Assembly: GCF_036983985.1 (NCBI RefSeq)
Contig: NZ_JALAHQ010000003.1
Span: forward strand, 372,001-436,000
Length of the DNA stretch: 64,000 nt
Reading direction: 5' to 3'
From: Alishewanella metallidurans
GTDB lineage: Bacteria > Pseudomonadota > Gammaproteobacteria > Enterobacterales > Alteromonadaceae
Position numbers and translations under genes: made by a program. The notes under the pieces are model-generated. The model made no database searches, was not told the origin of the DNA, and was given only the letters and a program-made list of their open reading frames with translations. Of the stretch, positions 35,638 through 44,988 are shown one piece after another; within the stretch, counting starts at the first letter, position 1; the number at the start of each line of letters is the position of its first letter.

Positions 35638-37182
35638 TTATTGTGGCAGCATTAAAATTTTGCCAGTCATTTCCGGCGGTATTGGCATATTCATTAGGTG
35701 CAGCATAGTGGGTGCGACATCACTGAGAATGCCGCCCTCAGTTACCTTAGCTGAGCGACCAACATAAATTAACGGTACTGGGCCACTAGTGTGTGCCGTG
35801 TGTGCTTGGCCAGAATCCGTGTCTAACATCAGTTCCGCATTGCCATGGTCGGCGGTAATTAAACATTCACCACCTACGTCTTGCAAGGCGGCAACTACGC
35901 GGCCTATGCAGTGGTCTACCGCTTCAACGGCTTTTATTGCTGCTGACATAATGCCAGTATGGCCAACCATATCGCCATTAGGATAATTACAAATAATGAC
36001 ATCGAACGTGTGGCTATGAATTGCAGCCACCAGTTTGTCTGTCAATTCGGTTGAGCTCATTTCAGGTTGTAGATCGTAGGTCGCGACTTTAGGCGAGTCG
36101 ACCAAAATACGTTGTTCGCCGGGAAATAGCGTTTCGCGCCCGCCACTAAAGAAAAACGTTACATGCGCGTATTTCTCGGTTTCAGAAATGCGTAACTGAG
36201 TTTTATTGTGTTTGGCTAACCATTCGCCTAATACATTATTTAAGCGCTCTGGTGGGTAAGCGCAGGGCGCTTTTATATCGGCGGCATACTCGGTTAACAT
36301 GACAAAGCTACTAAGTTTTGGCCGGTATTGACGCACAAAACCAGCAAAGTCGTCATTAATAAATGCACGGCTAAATTGGCGTGCGCGGTCAGCTCGAAAG
36401 TTCATAAAGATAAGCGCATCGCCATCTTGCATTTGTATCGGGTTACCAGAGCTAGACAATATGGCTGTAGCCTTTACAAACTCGTCATTTTCATCACGTT
36501 GGTATGCGATGCTTAGCGCTTGTAATGCATCGCTAGCTTGAAAGTCGGCTTTACCTTGGGTTAATAAGTCATAGGCGTTTTGCACCCGATCCCAACGTTT
36601 ATCTCGGTCCATTGCAAAATAGCGGCCAATAACAGAAGCAATTTGACCGCTTTTTGTTTGTGTAAAGTGAGCCTGTATTTTTTCCAATGATGCCTTAGCA
36701 CTGCGGGGGGGGGTATCGCGGCCATCTAAAAAAGCGTGTAAGTAAATAGGCCCAGCATGTTGCTGTTCGGCCAGTTTAATCATAGCCAATAGATGATCTT
36801 CGTGGCTATGCACGCCACCTGGTGATAGTAAACCCATAATGTGTATGGCTTTATGTTGCTGCTTGGCCTTTGTTACGGCATTGACTAATGTTGGGTTAGT
36901 AAAAAAATCGCCATCGCTGATGGCTTTAGTAATGCGGGTAAAATCTTGATACACCACTCTACCTGAGCCTAAATTTACATGACCTACTTCTGAATTGCCC
37001 ATTTGGCCATCGGGCAAGCCAACATCTAAACCAGAGCCAGAAATTAAAGTATGAGGGTAATCTCGCCATAGTTGATCCATAACCGGGGTATTTGCCTGTG
37101 CGATAGCATTGTTGCTTACATCTTCTCGATAACCCCAGCCATCAAGAATTAATAACACCAAAGGTTTTTTCTGGCTTGTCAT
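35638..37182 (-). CDS. gpmI: 2,3-bisphosphoglycerate-independent phosphoglycerate mutase
   Basis: Interconverts 3- and 2-phosphoglycerate in glycolysis. It is 514 residues from ATG 37180-37182, chosen for GGAG just upstream. The first metal site is in LLILDGWG. The catalytic serine is Ser64 in GQMGNSEVGHVNLG. FLDGRDTPPRSA is present; its codons contain nine consecutive C on the coding strand (36705-36713), a slippery tract. Late metal ligands lie in ITADHGNAE and HTSGPVP. Confidence 0.97.
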   Translation of the reverse strand: MTSQKKPLVLLILDGWGYREDVSNNAIAQANTPVMDQLWRDYPHTLISGSGLDVGLPDGQMGNSEVGHVNLGSGRVVYQDFTRITKAISDGDFFTNPTLVNAVTKAKQQHKAIHIMGLLSPGGVHSHEDHLLAMIKLAEQQHAGPIYLHAFLDGRDTPPRSAKASLEKIQAHFTQTKSGQIASVIGRYFAMDRDKRWDRVQNAYDLLTQGKADFQASDALQALSIAYQRDENDEFVKATAILSSSGNPIQMQDGDALIFMNFRADRARQFSRAFINDDFAGFVRQYRPKLSSFVMLTEYAADIKAPCAYPPERLNNVLGEWLAKHNKTQLRISETEKYAHVTFFFSGGRETLFPGEQRILVDSPKVATYDLQPEMSSTELTDKLVAAIHSHTFDVIICNYPNGDMVGHTGIMSAAIKAVEAVDHCIGRVVAALQDVGGECLITADHGNAELMLDTDSGQAHTAHTSGPVPLIYVGRSAKVTEGGILSDVAPTMLHLMNMPIPPEMTGKILMLPQ

Positions 37183-37348
37183 GTAAGCTCCGTTGTTAAG
37201 CAATTAGGCAAAAAGCGAGCTGCTATATTACCGAATTTTGCATAATTCTCCAGTATTGTGTTCAGCTTCTGGTGTGCACAGTGCTGCTTTCTTCACTGAA
37301 ACTAAGTATACTCGGCGTTGAAAATTTTCAGTTAAAAGCAGAGTGAAT

Positions 37349-37783
37349 ATGCAGCAGTATATAGAGTTTGCAACAAATCATCCTATTTTAAGTGCGGTGT
37401 GGGTGGTGTTATTTGTGATGTTAATTAGTAGTTTAGTTAAATCACGTTTTTCTGCCATTAAGCAAGTTAATACCACTGAGTTAACACTGCAGGTTAATCG
37501 GCAAAACGCGATATTAGTTGATATTCGCAATGAAGCTGATTTTAACAAAGGTCATATTACCGGCGCACGTAATGTGCAAATGACGGCAATTGAAAAACAG
37601 CAACTTGCTGGCCTTGAAAAGCATAAAGCAGAACCCATTATTGTAATATGCCAGGCTGGTGTAACTGCACAAAAAGCAGCTGCTAGCTTATTAAAGCAAG
37701 GCTTCACTTCTGTGTCTGTATTACAAGGCGGCATGGGTAGTTGGAGTAGCGCTAATTTACCGGTAGTAAAAACTAAGAGGTAG
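37349..37783 (+). CDS. yibN: Membrane-anchored rhodanese-like protein YibN
   Basis: 144 residues from ATG 37349; a GTG two codons earlier is possible. One N-terminal membrane helix (about 10-30), then a rhodanese domain with VDIRNEADFNKGHI and active cysteine Cys101 in VICQAGVTAQKAA. Rhodanese domains carry persulfide sulfur; the YibN substrate is unknown to me. Order yibN-grxC-secB-gpsA divergent from gpmI matches E. coli. Confidence 0.93.
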   Translation: MQQYIEFATNHPILSAVWVVLFVMLISSLVKSRFSAIKQVNTTELTLQVNRQNAILVDIRNEADFNKGHITGARNVQMTAIEKQQLAGLEKHKAEPIIVICQAGVTAQKAAASLLKQGFTSVSVLQGGMGSWSSANLPVVKTKR

Positions 37784-37785
37784 TG

Positions 37786-38043
37786 ATGTCACAAGTGACT
37801 ATTTACACCAAAGCATATTGTCCTTATTGTACTCGCGCATTATCGGTGTTGAACAAAAAAGGTGTAGGCTATCAGGAAATTCGTATTGACGAAAAACCAG
37901 AGTTACGCCCTGAAATGATCGAGCGAGCAGGTGGCCGTACTACTGTGCCACAAATATTTATTGGCGCTCGCCATATTGGTGGTTGTGATGACATGTTAGC
38001 CCTTGATGCCAGCGGACAACTCGACCCTTTACTTAACTTATAA
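37786..38043 (+). CDS. grxC: Glutaredoxin 3
   Basis: 85-residue dithiol glutaredoxin. Redox motif CPYC at 12-15 (AYCPYCTRAL), glutathione-binding TVPQIFIG and GGCDDM follow. ATG 37786 is preferred to the GTG just before it, because AGAGG lies 5 bases upstream. It immediately follows yibN. Confidence 0.95.
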   Translation: MSQVTIYTKAYCPYCTRALSVLNKKGVGYQEIRIDEKPELRPEMIERAGGRTTVPQIFIGARHIGGCDDMLALDASGQLDPLLNL

Positions 38044-38060
38044 ATATAATAGGAATTATC

Positions 38061-38555
38061 ATGGCCGAACAACAAGCAAATGGCGTTGCAAATGAACAAC
38101 AAGGTTTACAATTTGCGATCCAACGTATCTTTGTTAAAGATATTTCATTTGAAGCGCCTAACGCTCCGGCAATTTTCCGCAAAGAGTGGAAGCCTGAAGT
38201 TAAGTTAGATTTAGATACTCGTAGTGAAAAGCTAGAAGAGAACGTTTATCAAGTTATATTATCGTTAACGGTTACCACCACGGTTGAAGGTGAAGTCGCG
38301 TTTTTATGTGAAGTACAGCAAGCGGGTATTTTTTCAATTGGGCCAATGGAAGATGCACAAATGGCTCATATGCTGGCATCATTTTGTCCAAATGCGTTAT
38401 TCCCTTATGCGCGTGAAGCGGTATCAAACTTAGTAAATCGCGGTACCTTCCCGCAGCTTAATTTAGCGCCGGTTAACTTTGATGCATTATTTGCCCAATA
38501 TGTGCAGCAGCGTCAAGCCGAAGCACAAAGTGTCCAGGCCGTAACGGTTAACTAA
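38061..38555 (+). CDS. secB: Protein-export chaperone SecB
   Basis: Cytoplasmic tetrameric chaperone that keeps preproteins unfolded and delivers them to SecA. It is 164 residues. FAIQRIFVKDISFEAPNAP, LDLDTRSEKLEENVYQV and LFPYAREAVSNLVNRG match SecB. AATAGGAATT precedes the ATG. Its stop overlaps the gpsA start (TAATG). Confidence 0.97.
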   Translation: MAEQQANGVANEQQGLQFAIQRIFVKDISFEAPNAPAIFRKEWKPEVKLDLDTRSEKLEENVYQVILSLTVTTTVEGEVAFLCEVQQAGIFSIGPMEDAQMAHMLASFCPNALFPYAREAVSNLVNRGTFPQLNLAPVNFDALFAQYVQQRQAEAQSVQAVTVN

Positions 38556-39562
38556 TGCAGCAGTCAGCTATTGCTGTACTAGGGGCAGGCTCTTATGGCA
38601 CTGCCCTTGCTATTTGTCTTGCACGAAACGGTAATTCGATTAGTTTGTGGGGGCGCAATGCACAAGACATGCAACAGATGTCGGAGCAGCGCCTTAATCA
38701 AAAATACCTACCCGATGTGCGTTTTCCTGATTCGTTGCAAGTAACTGCTGATATGGCTGCGGTTGTAGCTAGCAGTCGAGATATTCTGCTCGTTGTGCCT
38801 AGCCATGCTTTTGCTGAAACCTTGCAACAAATAAAGCCATTATTACGACCTGATTCTCGAGTAGCGTGGGCGACAAAAGGTTTAGAGCCCGAAACTGGCC
38901 GTTTATTGCAAGATGTAGCGCGCGAAGTATTAGGCGAAACTATACCGCTGGCGGTATTTTCTGGTCCTACCTTTGCTAAAGAAATGGCAATGGGTTTGCC
39001 AACGGCAATCACACTGTCGTCTACCGATGCTGCGTTTATTGGCCAATTATCTAACTTGCTACACTGTGCTAAAAGTTTCCGTGTCTATACCAATACCGAC
39101 TTTATTGGTGTACAGCTTGGTGGTGCGGTTAAAAACGTAATTGCTATTGGTGCGGGTATGGCCGATGGTATAGGTTTTGGTGCTAATGCGCGTACCGCGT
39201 TAATTACCCGTGGTTTAACGGAAATGTCGCGTTTGGGCTGTGCGCTTGGCGCAAAAAAAGATACCTTTATGGGTATGGCGGGGTTGGGTGACTTGGTACT
39301 AACCTGCACGGACAATCAGTCGCGCAATCGTCGTTTTGGCCTATTACTGGGGCAGGGCAAAGGCGTAGAAGATGCGATGCAAAGCATTGGTCAGGTTGTT
39401 GAAGGCTTCCGTAATGCTAAAGAGGTATTTAACTTGGCGCAGCGGGTTGGCGTAGAAATGCCTATTACAGAACAGATTTATCTTGTTTTGTATCAGGGCA
39501 AAGATGTAAAAGCCGCGGCGTTAGACTTACTTGGTAGAGAGAAGCGTGATGAGGTAAGCTAA
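38555..39562 (+). CDS. gpsA: Glycerol-3-phosphate dehydrogenase [NAD(P)+]
   Basis: Reduces dihydroxyacetone phosphate to sn-glycerol 3-phosphate for phospholipid synthesis. It is 335 residues. The Rossmann loop GAGSYGTALA is at 10-19. VFSGPTFAKE, the catalytic lysine region GGAVKNVIAIGAG and MAGLGDLVLTC are present. It is coupled to secB. Its stop codon sits in the hairpin of the downstream terminator. Confidence 0.97.
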   Translation: MQQSAIAVLGAGSYGTALAICLARNGNSISLWGRNAQDMQQMSEQRLNQKYLPDVRFPDSLQVTADMAAVVASSRDILLVVPSHAFAETLQQIKPLLRPDSRVAWATKGLEPETGRLLQDVAREVLGETIPLAVFSGPTFAKEMAMGLPTAITLSSTDAAFIGQLSNLLHCAKSFRVYTNTDFIGVQLGGAVKNVIAIGAGMADGIGFGANARTALITRGLTEMSRLGCALGAKKDTFMGMAGLGDLVLTCTDNQSRNRRFGLLLGQGKGVEDAMQSIGQVVEGFRNAKEVFNLAQRVGVEMPITEQIYLVLYQGKDVKAAALDLLGREKRDEVS

Positions 39563-39579
39563 ATTAGCTTACCTCTTTT
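39551..39579. terminator. Bidirectional terminator between gpsA and the GGDEF-EAL gene
   Basis: Perfect 11-bp stem (39551-39561 with 39565-39575), 3-base loop, then TTTT. The stop codons of both convergent genes fall at the tip of the hairpin. Confidence 0.85.
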
Positions 39580-41165
39580 CGTAACAGTCTATTTTCTCTG
39601 GCGAGTAAATCTGGAATTTCTGTCGATGGTAGCGCTTGGCTAAATAAATGTCCCTGCAAAATATCACAGCCCATTACATGTAATAAATAAGCCTGCATTT
39701 CGTTTTCTATACCTGTGGCGATAACGTCGAGTTGTAAATAAGAAGCCAGCCTAATTAAGCTAGCGGTAATGTTACGTTGCTGTTCGTTATGCTCTATATG
39801 TTTAATATAACTTGCGGCTATTTTAATGCTATGTAATGGCGTATTTCTTAACATGGATAACGATGACACGCCAACGCCGAAATTATCTAAGGTGAGATGA
39901 AAACCAAGCTCAGCAAGCTGTTTGAGCTTATTGGTGGTTACCGCATCAGGTTGCAGTAGAATGTCTTCATGCAGTTCTAATTCAAATTGAGCCGCGTCCA
40001 ACGCGTGGTGTTCAAGCTGTTGCGTTAAGTAAAAAACAAAGTCGGTTTGGGTAAAGCTAAGGCTAGCAATATTTAGCGATATTCTACCTCTATTAGTACC
40101 GGTGTACTGCCACTGCTGTAATTGCGCACAACAGGTTTTAAATGCTAACTGATCTAAACGAATAACTAGCCCAGTTTCATCTGCTACGTTAAGAAACTGC
40201 TTTGGCAATAAAACACCGCGTTTGGGGCTATGCCATCTTAGCAAGGCTTCATAGCCGACGACACGGTTACTACCAATACTAATGCGCGGTTGATAGTAAA
40301 CGTCTACTTCATTTTGGCGTAACGCCTTATCTAATTCAGTCTCTAAAATTTGATATTCAAATACGCGTTGTTGTAGCGCCGTATCTGCAAACTGAAGGTT
40401 ATTATTGCCCATTTTAGCAGCACGTTGCATCGCACGTTGCGCGGCAAAAATAAGTTCTGGTGGAGTGCAGCCATCTAGTGGATAAATGCTAATGCCAATC
40501 AACGATTGCAGCGCAACTTTAGCATCGGCGATGTTAAGGTGTTCAGGCAGTGGCAATAGCCGATGCGCCAAACGGTTTAGTGCTATTTCAAGTTGCGCAT
40601 TACACATATGTGGCGGTACCACGATGGCAAAGGTATCAGCATTATACCTGGCGATAATATAATTCTGATCAAGCGTCGCTGTTAACTGTGTACTTAATTG
40701 CTCAATAACATTAGCTAGCAGCGTTAAAGGCTTAGCGCTGTCAGAGGCAAATAGCTGGCTAAACTTCAGCATTAATAGTGCAAATTTAGGCTGGCGTTCG
40801 TTACTGAAATTGATGAAAGATTGCAGATACTCTAATAAAAGCTCTGGCGTAAATAACTTGGTTTGGTTATCGCGGATCTGCAGCGTCGTTGCATTTGCCT
40901 GTTCAAACTGAAAGGTTGTGTTGCTGCTTTGTTCGTGTGGGGTGAGGCAGTTTTCGGTGGGTTGTATCACACTATCGAGTATTTTCTGCTGTGCAATAAG
41001 TAGATTGTTACTGTGGTTTAGCTTTTTACTATAAACCACAATGAACGCGACCAGCAGCAAAAACACGGCTGCTAGGCCTAATAACCCAAGCAGAGTGCTG
41101 GCGTGATCAACTGGGGCTAAGGCAAAAAACAAACTTGCTGTAGACAACCCGCTTAACATCGACAT
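39564..41165 (-). CDS. Membrane GGDEF-EAL protein with damaged catalytic motifs
   Basis: About 533 residues from ATG 41163-41165, chosen for an AAGGA upstream; TTG 41189 or ATG 41177 would lengthen it slightly. Two hydrophobic stretches lie in the first 45 residues. The GGDEF site reads NADTF. The EAL domain keeps YEALLRW but has LDNFG for the metal-binding DDFG and ATGIEN for AEGVE. Both enzymatic activities are therefore doubtful; a c-di-GMP-binding or protein-interaction role is possible. It ends at a shared terminator with gpsA. Confidence 0.85.
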   Translation of the reverse strand: MSMLSGLSTASLFFALAPVDHASTLLGLLGLAAVFLLLVAFIVVYSKKLNHSNNLLIAQQKILDSVIQPTENCLTPHEQSSNTTFQFEQANATTLQIRDNQTKLFTPELLLEYLQSFINFSNERQPKFALLMLKFSQLFASDSAKPLTLLANVIEQLSTQLTATLDQNYIIARYNADTFAIVVPPHMCNAQLEIALNRLAHRLLPLPEHLNIADAKVALQSLIGISIYPLDGCTPPELIFAAQRAMQRAAKMGNNNLQFADTALQQRVFEYQILETELDKALRQNEVDVYYQPRISIGSNRVVGYEALLRWHSPKRGVLLPKQFLNVADETGLVIRLDQLAFKTCCAQLQQWQYTGTNRGRISLNIASLSFTQTDFVFYLTQQLEHHALDAAQFELELHEDILLQPDAVTTNKLKQLAELGFHLTLDNFGVGVSSLSMLRNTPLHSIKIAASYIKHIEHNEQQRNITASLIRLASYLQLDVIATGIENEMQAYLLHVMGCDILQGHLFSQALPSTEIPDLLARENRLLRKEVS

Positions 41166-41250
41166 AGTGGCATACATCCTTGTAACCAAGTTTACAGGGT
41201 TAAATATAGTGGTAAGACAATCCTTTGTACAAACTATACACTATATAAAA

Positions 41251-41718
41251 CTAGGTTCTTGCCCCAGTGTAATCTAATTGACGCCAAGATTCATAGACAA
41301 AAACGGCTACGGCATTAGATAAATTCATCGAGCGGCTGTTAGCGGTCATTGGAATACGTAACCAGTGCTCTGTGGGTAGCTGTTGCAGCACCTCCAGGGG
41401 TAAACCTCGGCTTTCTGGACCAAAGATAAGTGCATCACCGGCCATGTAAGTGGCATCAGAATGTTTAGTATGGCCTTTGGTGGTGCAAGCAAACATGCGA
41501 ATTGGCGCTATGGTATTAACAAATGCGGCAAAATTAACATGGCGCTGCACCTGAGCGAACTCATGGTAATCTAATCCAGCTCGCTTAATGCGCTTGTCAT
41601 CCCAGGCAAAGCCTAACGGCTCGATTAAATGCAGCATATAGCCGGTGTTAGCACAAAGTCGAATTATGTTGCCAGTGTTAGGCGGTATTTCAGGTTCAAA
41701 TAGCACGACGTGTAGCAT
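41251..41718 (-). CDS. trmL: tRNA (cytidine(34)-2'-O)-methyltransferase
   Basis: SPOUT methyltransferase that modifies the wobble base of some leucine tRNAs. It is 155 residues. The opening LHVVLFEPEIPPNTGNIIRL, the knot region LIFGPESRGLP and RIPMTANSRSMNLSNAVAV are diagnostic. GGAGC precedes the ATG. It follows pldB at a 37-base distance. Confidence 0.96.
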   Translation of the reverse strand: MLHVVLFEPEIPPNTGNIIRLCANTGYMLHLIEPLGFAWDDKRIKRAGLDYHEFAQVQRHVNFAAFVNTIAPIRMFACTTKGHTKHSDATYMAGDALIFGPESRGLPLEVLQQLPTEHWLRIPMTANSRSMNLSNAVAVFVYESWRQLDYTGART

Positions 41719-41755
41719 AAAAGCTCCGTTTAATTTCGGACACTAGTGTAACAAA

Positions 41756-42769
41756 TTAGCGTATTGACGGCAGCTGCGCTAAGAAAGTATTAATGGCAGT
41801 AATGGCTTTTTGTCGAATATGATCCTGCTCGATGAAAATTTCATGTTTAGCCATGGCTAAGATAACTTTTTGATGTAACACAGCAGATGGTAGTTGTTGA
41901 TACCAAGCATTTTGCGCATTGTTGCTAACAACTTTATCAGCACCCGCTTGCAGCAGTAAGGTGGGAGTATGCCATTTGGCTGCATCTTGCTGTATTTGGT
42001 TCATAGCAACAATTGCCGCATCGATCCACACGCTGGTTACACCGCCAAGTTGGCTTTGCGGTTGCTCTTGATACCGCTGCAATACCCACTGATAACGCTG
42101 TTGGCAACTGGTCAGCGGGTTATGCCGAAAAGCTTTTTCTTGATAGTTACCTTGAGCTAAAAAATACCAAGGTGTTTTACTAAAGGCGCGATTAAGTGCA
42201 CTAAAGGTACGAGTAATGGTTGTAGCAATGCCAGTAGGAACTAACCCCGTATATATACCAAACATGGGCGACGCTAAGATGGCGGCTTGAAACGGGTGTG
42301 GCTGTTGTAGATAGCTAGCCAAAATAGCACAACCCATTGAGTGGCCTAGCGCAATATGGCGTTGATGTTGACTTGGCAGCACAATCTGTTGCACAAACTG
42401 CGCAAAATCTTGTTGATATAACTCGAAGTTAGCAACATAGCCCTTGTGCGGGTTGCTAAGCTCGCGCTGTGATAGACCTTGGCCGCGATGATCCAGTAAA
42501 AATACGCTATAGCCAGCTTGGGTTAACTCAAAGCATAATTCAGCATATTTTAACGCCATTTCCATCCGGCCGCTGCTAATAACAATAGCGTTCTGGGCAT
42601 TGGGTACTAAATGATAATAGTAACGTAGCTGCAAATTGTCGGCGCTGGTTAGCACACCGCTTTGCATTTTTTGCCAAAACGGCTTTAACTGATTTAACCA
42701 ACCATCACTAATCTCACGGGCAGAAAAAAGTGGCCGTATGCTTGGATATGCTATAGCTGTAGTGTTCAA
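41756..42769 (-). CDS. pldB: Lysophospholipase-like alpha/beta hydrolase
   Basis: 337 residues. It shows the PldB pattern: VISSGRMEMALKYAEL, FLLDHRGQGLSQR and nucleophile elbow GHSMG with Ser144. The catalytic aspartate is probably in LLQAGADKVV and the histidine in AKHEIFIE. E. coli PldB hydrolyses lysophospholipids at the inner membrane. It is 22 bases after cpxA, perhaps in the same transcript. Confidence 0.88.
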   Translation of the reverse strand: MNTTAIAYPSIRPLFSAREISDGWLNQLKPFWQKMQSGVLTSADNLQLRYYYHLVPNAQNAIVISSGRMEMALKYAELCFELTQAGYSVFLLDHRGQGLSQRELSNPHKGYVANFELYQQDFAQFVQQIVLPSQHQRHIALGHSMGCAILASYLQQPHPFQAAILASPMFGIYTGLVPTGIATTITRTFSALNRAFSKTPWYFLAQGNYQEKAFRHNPLTSCQQRYQWVLQRYQEQPQSQLGGVTSVWIDAAIVAMNQIQQDAAKWHTPTLLLQAGADKVVSNNAQNAWYQQLPSAVLHQKVILAMAKHEIFIEQDHIRQKAITAINTFLAQLPSIR

Positions 42770-42791
42770 GTCAGCGCCTGTTTTATTAAAA

Positions 42792-44156
42792 TTAGTTAGC
42801 CGGTAATGTTAGGCTAATACAAAGCCCGCCAACGCTAGCGTTTGTTGCTGTGGTTTGCCCACCATGCTGGCGAATCACCTGAGTAACTATAGCTAAACCT
42901 AGCCCAGTGCCACCAGTGGTTGCTGTACGACTATTTGACACACGATAAAAGGGTTCAAAAATTGCCTCTAATTGGCTTTCGGCAATGCCGGGCCCTTGAT
43001 CACAAATAGTGATTAATAGCTGCTGAGCGTGTTGCTGTAACATACAGCTAATATTGCTTTGCGCTGGGCTATATTTTATGGCGTTGCGTAGCACATTTTC
43101 AATGGCGCGAGCTAATAGGCGACTGTCAGCATTAATTAGTAGTTGTTGTGGTGCAACTAGCTCAATTGTTTGCTGCTTAGCGTCGGCTTCTACTTGGTTA
43201 ACATCAATAATCTCTGCAAGCAGCTCGGTTAGATCAAACTGTTGCTTTTCTAGTTGGTACTGGCCAGCGTCTAATTTACTGTAGGTTAGTAGTTCGTCCA
43301 GCATAATATCAAGCCGGTCTAATTCTTGTTTTAATCTAGGTATTTGTTCAAGGTTTTGTTGCCGCTCGGTTAAGCCTAATGCCAGCTGGGCTCGTGCTAA
43401 TGGTGAGCGCAACTCGTGTGAAATATCACGCAATAAGCGTTGTTGATTAGTAAGGAGGGTACTAATGCGCTCAGCCATAGTATTAAAACTATGCCCGAGT
43501 TGGCCAAGTTCATCTTTACGTTTATTTAAGTTGGTAACACGGCTATTTAAAGCACCGTCAGCAAACTGTAAGTTACGTTGCAGCAGCTCTCGTAATGGTC
43601 GTGAAATAGATATGGCTAAAATAAAGCTGGCAATAGCAGAAATAAGTAAGGTTAACATCAGTAATACATGTTGTGGCATTTCGCTCAGTTGCCACCAAGG
43701 CTGCGGTGACCGCTCACGCTTTTGATATAGTGCAACGGTATCTTGGCCCACTTTTAAGATAAAAGGGCCAGCTAGCGAGGTATTATGGTGCTTTAGCCAA
43801 CGAGGTAATGACAGTTGCGATAGCTCGGTTAACCAGTGCTGGTCAAAGTCACGCGGCAATAATTCCGGGGTTAATACGGTATTGCTGTCGGCATTGACTA
43901 ATAGCCAGCGATTAGGCCTACGTTCTTGTAAACGCTGCTGTAATTCGGCACTGTTTTGGCTGTCGGCAAAGGGTTGAATTTGTTGCTGTAGTTGTTGAAT
44001 AACTCCTTGCGGTAAGCGGCGAATTTCAGTTTTTTCAATTACCGCACGCGATAGTGCCAGCGTACCAAACACGGCAGTGATTAATACCAACCAAAACCAG
44101 AGAAAAATTCGACCGGCTAAATAGTTAAATGGGTTAAGCCTGCCTAACCAATTCAT
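42792..44156 (-). CDS. cpxA: Envelope-stress sensor histidine kinase CpxA
   Basis: 454 residues. Two membrane helices (about 11-30 and 165-185) enclose a periplasmic sensor, followed by a HAMP domain. The H-box DISHELRSPLARAQLAL carries the phospho-accepting histidine near residue 246. The N-box NVLRNAIKYSP, DQGPGI and GTGLGLAIV complete an intact kinase. It overlaps the cpxR stop by 4 bases. Confidence 0.95.
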   Translation of the reverse strand: MNWLGRLNPFNYLAGRIFLWFWLVLITAVFGTLALSRAVIEKTEIRRLPQGVIQQLQQQIQPFADSQNSAELQQRLQERRPNRWLLVNADSNTVLTPELLPRDFDQHWLTELSQLSLPRWLKHHNTSLAGPFILKVGQDTVALYQKRERSPQPWWQLSEMPQHVLLMLTLLISAIASFILAISISRPLRELLQRNLQFADGALNSRVTNLNKRKDELGQLGHSFNTMAERISTLLTNQQRLLRDISHELRSPLARAQLALGLTERQQNLEQIPRLKQELDRLDIMLDELLTYSKLDAGQYQLEKQQFDLTELLAEIIDVNQVEADAKQQTIELVAPQQLLINADSRLLARAIENVLRNAIKYSPAQSNISCMLQQHAQQLLITICDQGPGIAESQLEAIFEPFYRVSNSRTATTGGTGLGLAIVTQVIRQHGGQTTATNASVGGLCISLTLPAN

Positions 44157-44848
44157 GCATCCCCCTTTAGAAATAAATAACCGCTGCCGCGCAGTGTTTG
44201 TATTTTTTCATCGGGACAAAACGGCGCTACTTTTTTGCGAATATTGCTAATGTGCATATCTAAACTGCGATCATACATTTGTAGGCGCTTACCTAGCACC
44301 TCGCGGCTAAGCTCATCTTTAGTTACAACCTCGCCGGCGCGGCGCATTAATAACTCGAGTAGCTGAAACTCGGTTGCCGTTAGGTTGATCTGTTGCTCGT
44401 TGTAACTTAGCTGACGGTTTTGTGGGTTTATCATCAAGCCGTTAACAGTAATAGGACTATTTTGTTCGGTTACTGGCGCCCGAGTTAGCTCTACTCGGCG
44501 CAGTATGGCTTTTATCCGCGCCACTAATTCGCGTGGGTTAAATGGTTTTGCTAGATAATCATCAGCGCCTAGCTCTAAGCCGACTATACGATCAACCTCG
44601 TCGCCGCGTGCGGTTAGCATTAACACTGGGCAATATTGGCCTGAGCGTAGTGCTTTAAGTACCGACAACCCATCTAAACTGGGTAGCATAATATCCAACA
44701 ATATCAGCTCGAACTCACCGGTTTTCGCTAAATCTAAGCCCTGCTGGCCATCGTGAGCGGCTGTAAACTGGTAGCCATCTAGCGCTAGATACTCTGCAAC
44801 TAGCTCACATAAACCAACGTCGTCATCAATCATTAGAATTGCAGGCAT
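44153..44848 (-). CDS. cpxR: Envelope-stress response regulator CpxR
   Basis: OmpR-family regulator of 231 residues. ATG 44848 is chosen since GGAG lies 5 bases upstream; a GTG two codons before is possible. The receiver has Asp8-10 and acceptor Asp52 (LLDIMLPSLDG), Lys in YLAKPFNPRE. The winged-helix domain has LTATEFQLLELL and RSLDMHISNIRKK. A CpxR box in the divergent region indicates autoregulation. Confidence 0.96.
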   Translation of the reverse strand: MPAILMIDDDVGLCELVAEYLALDGYQFTAAHDGQQGLDLAKTGEFELILLDIMLPSLDGLSVLKALRSGQYCPVLMLTARGDEVDRIVGLELGADDYLAKPFNPRELVARIKAILRRVELTRAPVTEQNSPITVNGLMINPQNRQLSYNEQQINLTATEFQLLELLMRRAGEVVTKDELSREVLGKRLQMYDRSLDMHISNIRKKVAPFCPDEKIQTLRGSGYLFLKGDA

Positions 44849-44905
44849 AACCACTCCTTACTATTTAAAGCGAGTTTACCTAATGTCTGCGCAGGGCAAT
44901 ATACC

Positions 44906-44921
44906 TTTACAGAATCTTTAC
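44906..44921 (-). promoter_or_regulatory. CpxR binding box
   Basis: On the minus strand it reads GTAAA-N6-GTAAA, matching the tandem CpxR consensus. A further GTAAA-like half site is at 44873-44879. It lies between divergent cpxR and cpxP and can serve both. Confidence 0.75.
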
Positions 44922-44988
44922 CTCGTCTTTGCTCTGCTTTGCATTTAAACGCTTATATTTATCTCGTCTTATAACAGGAGCGTATCCG

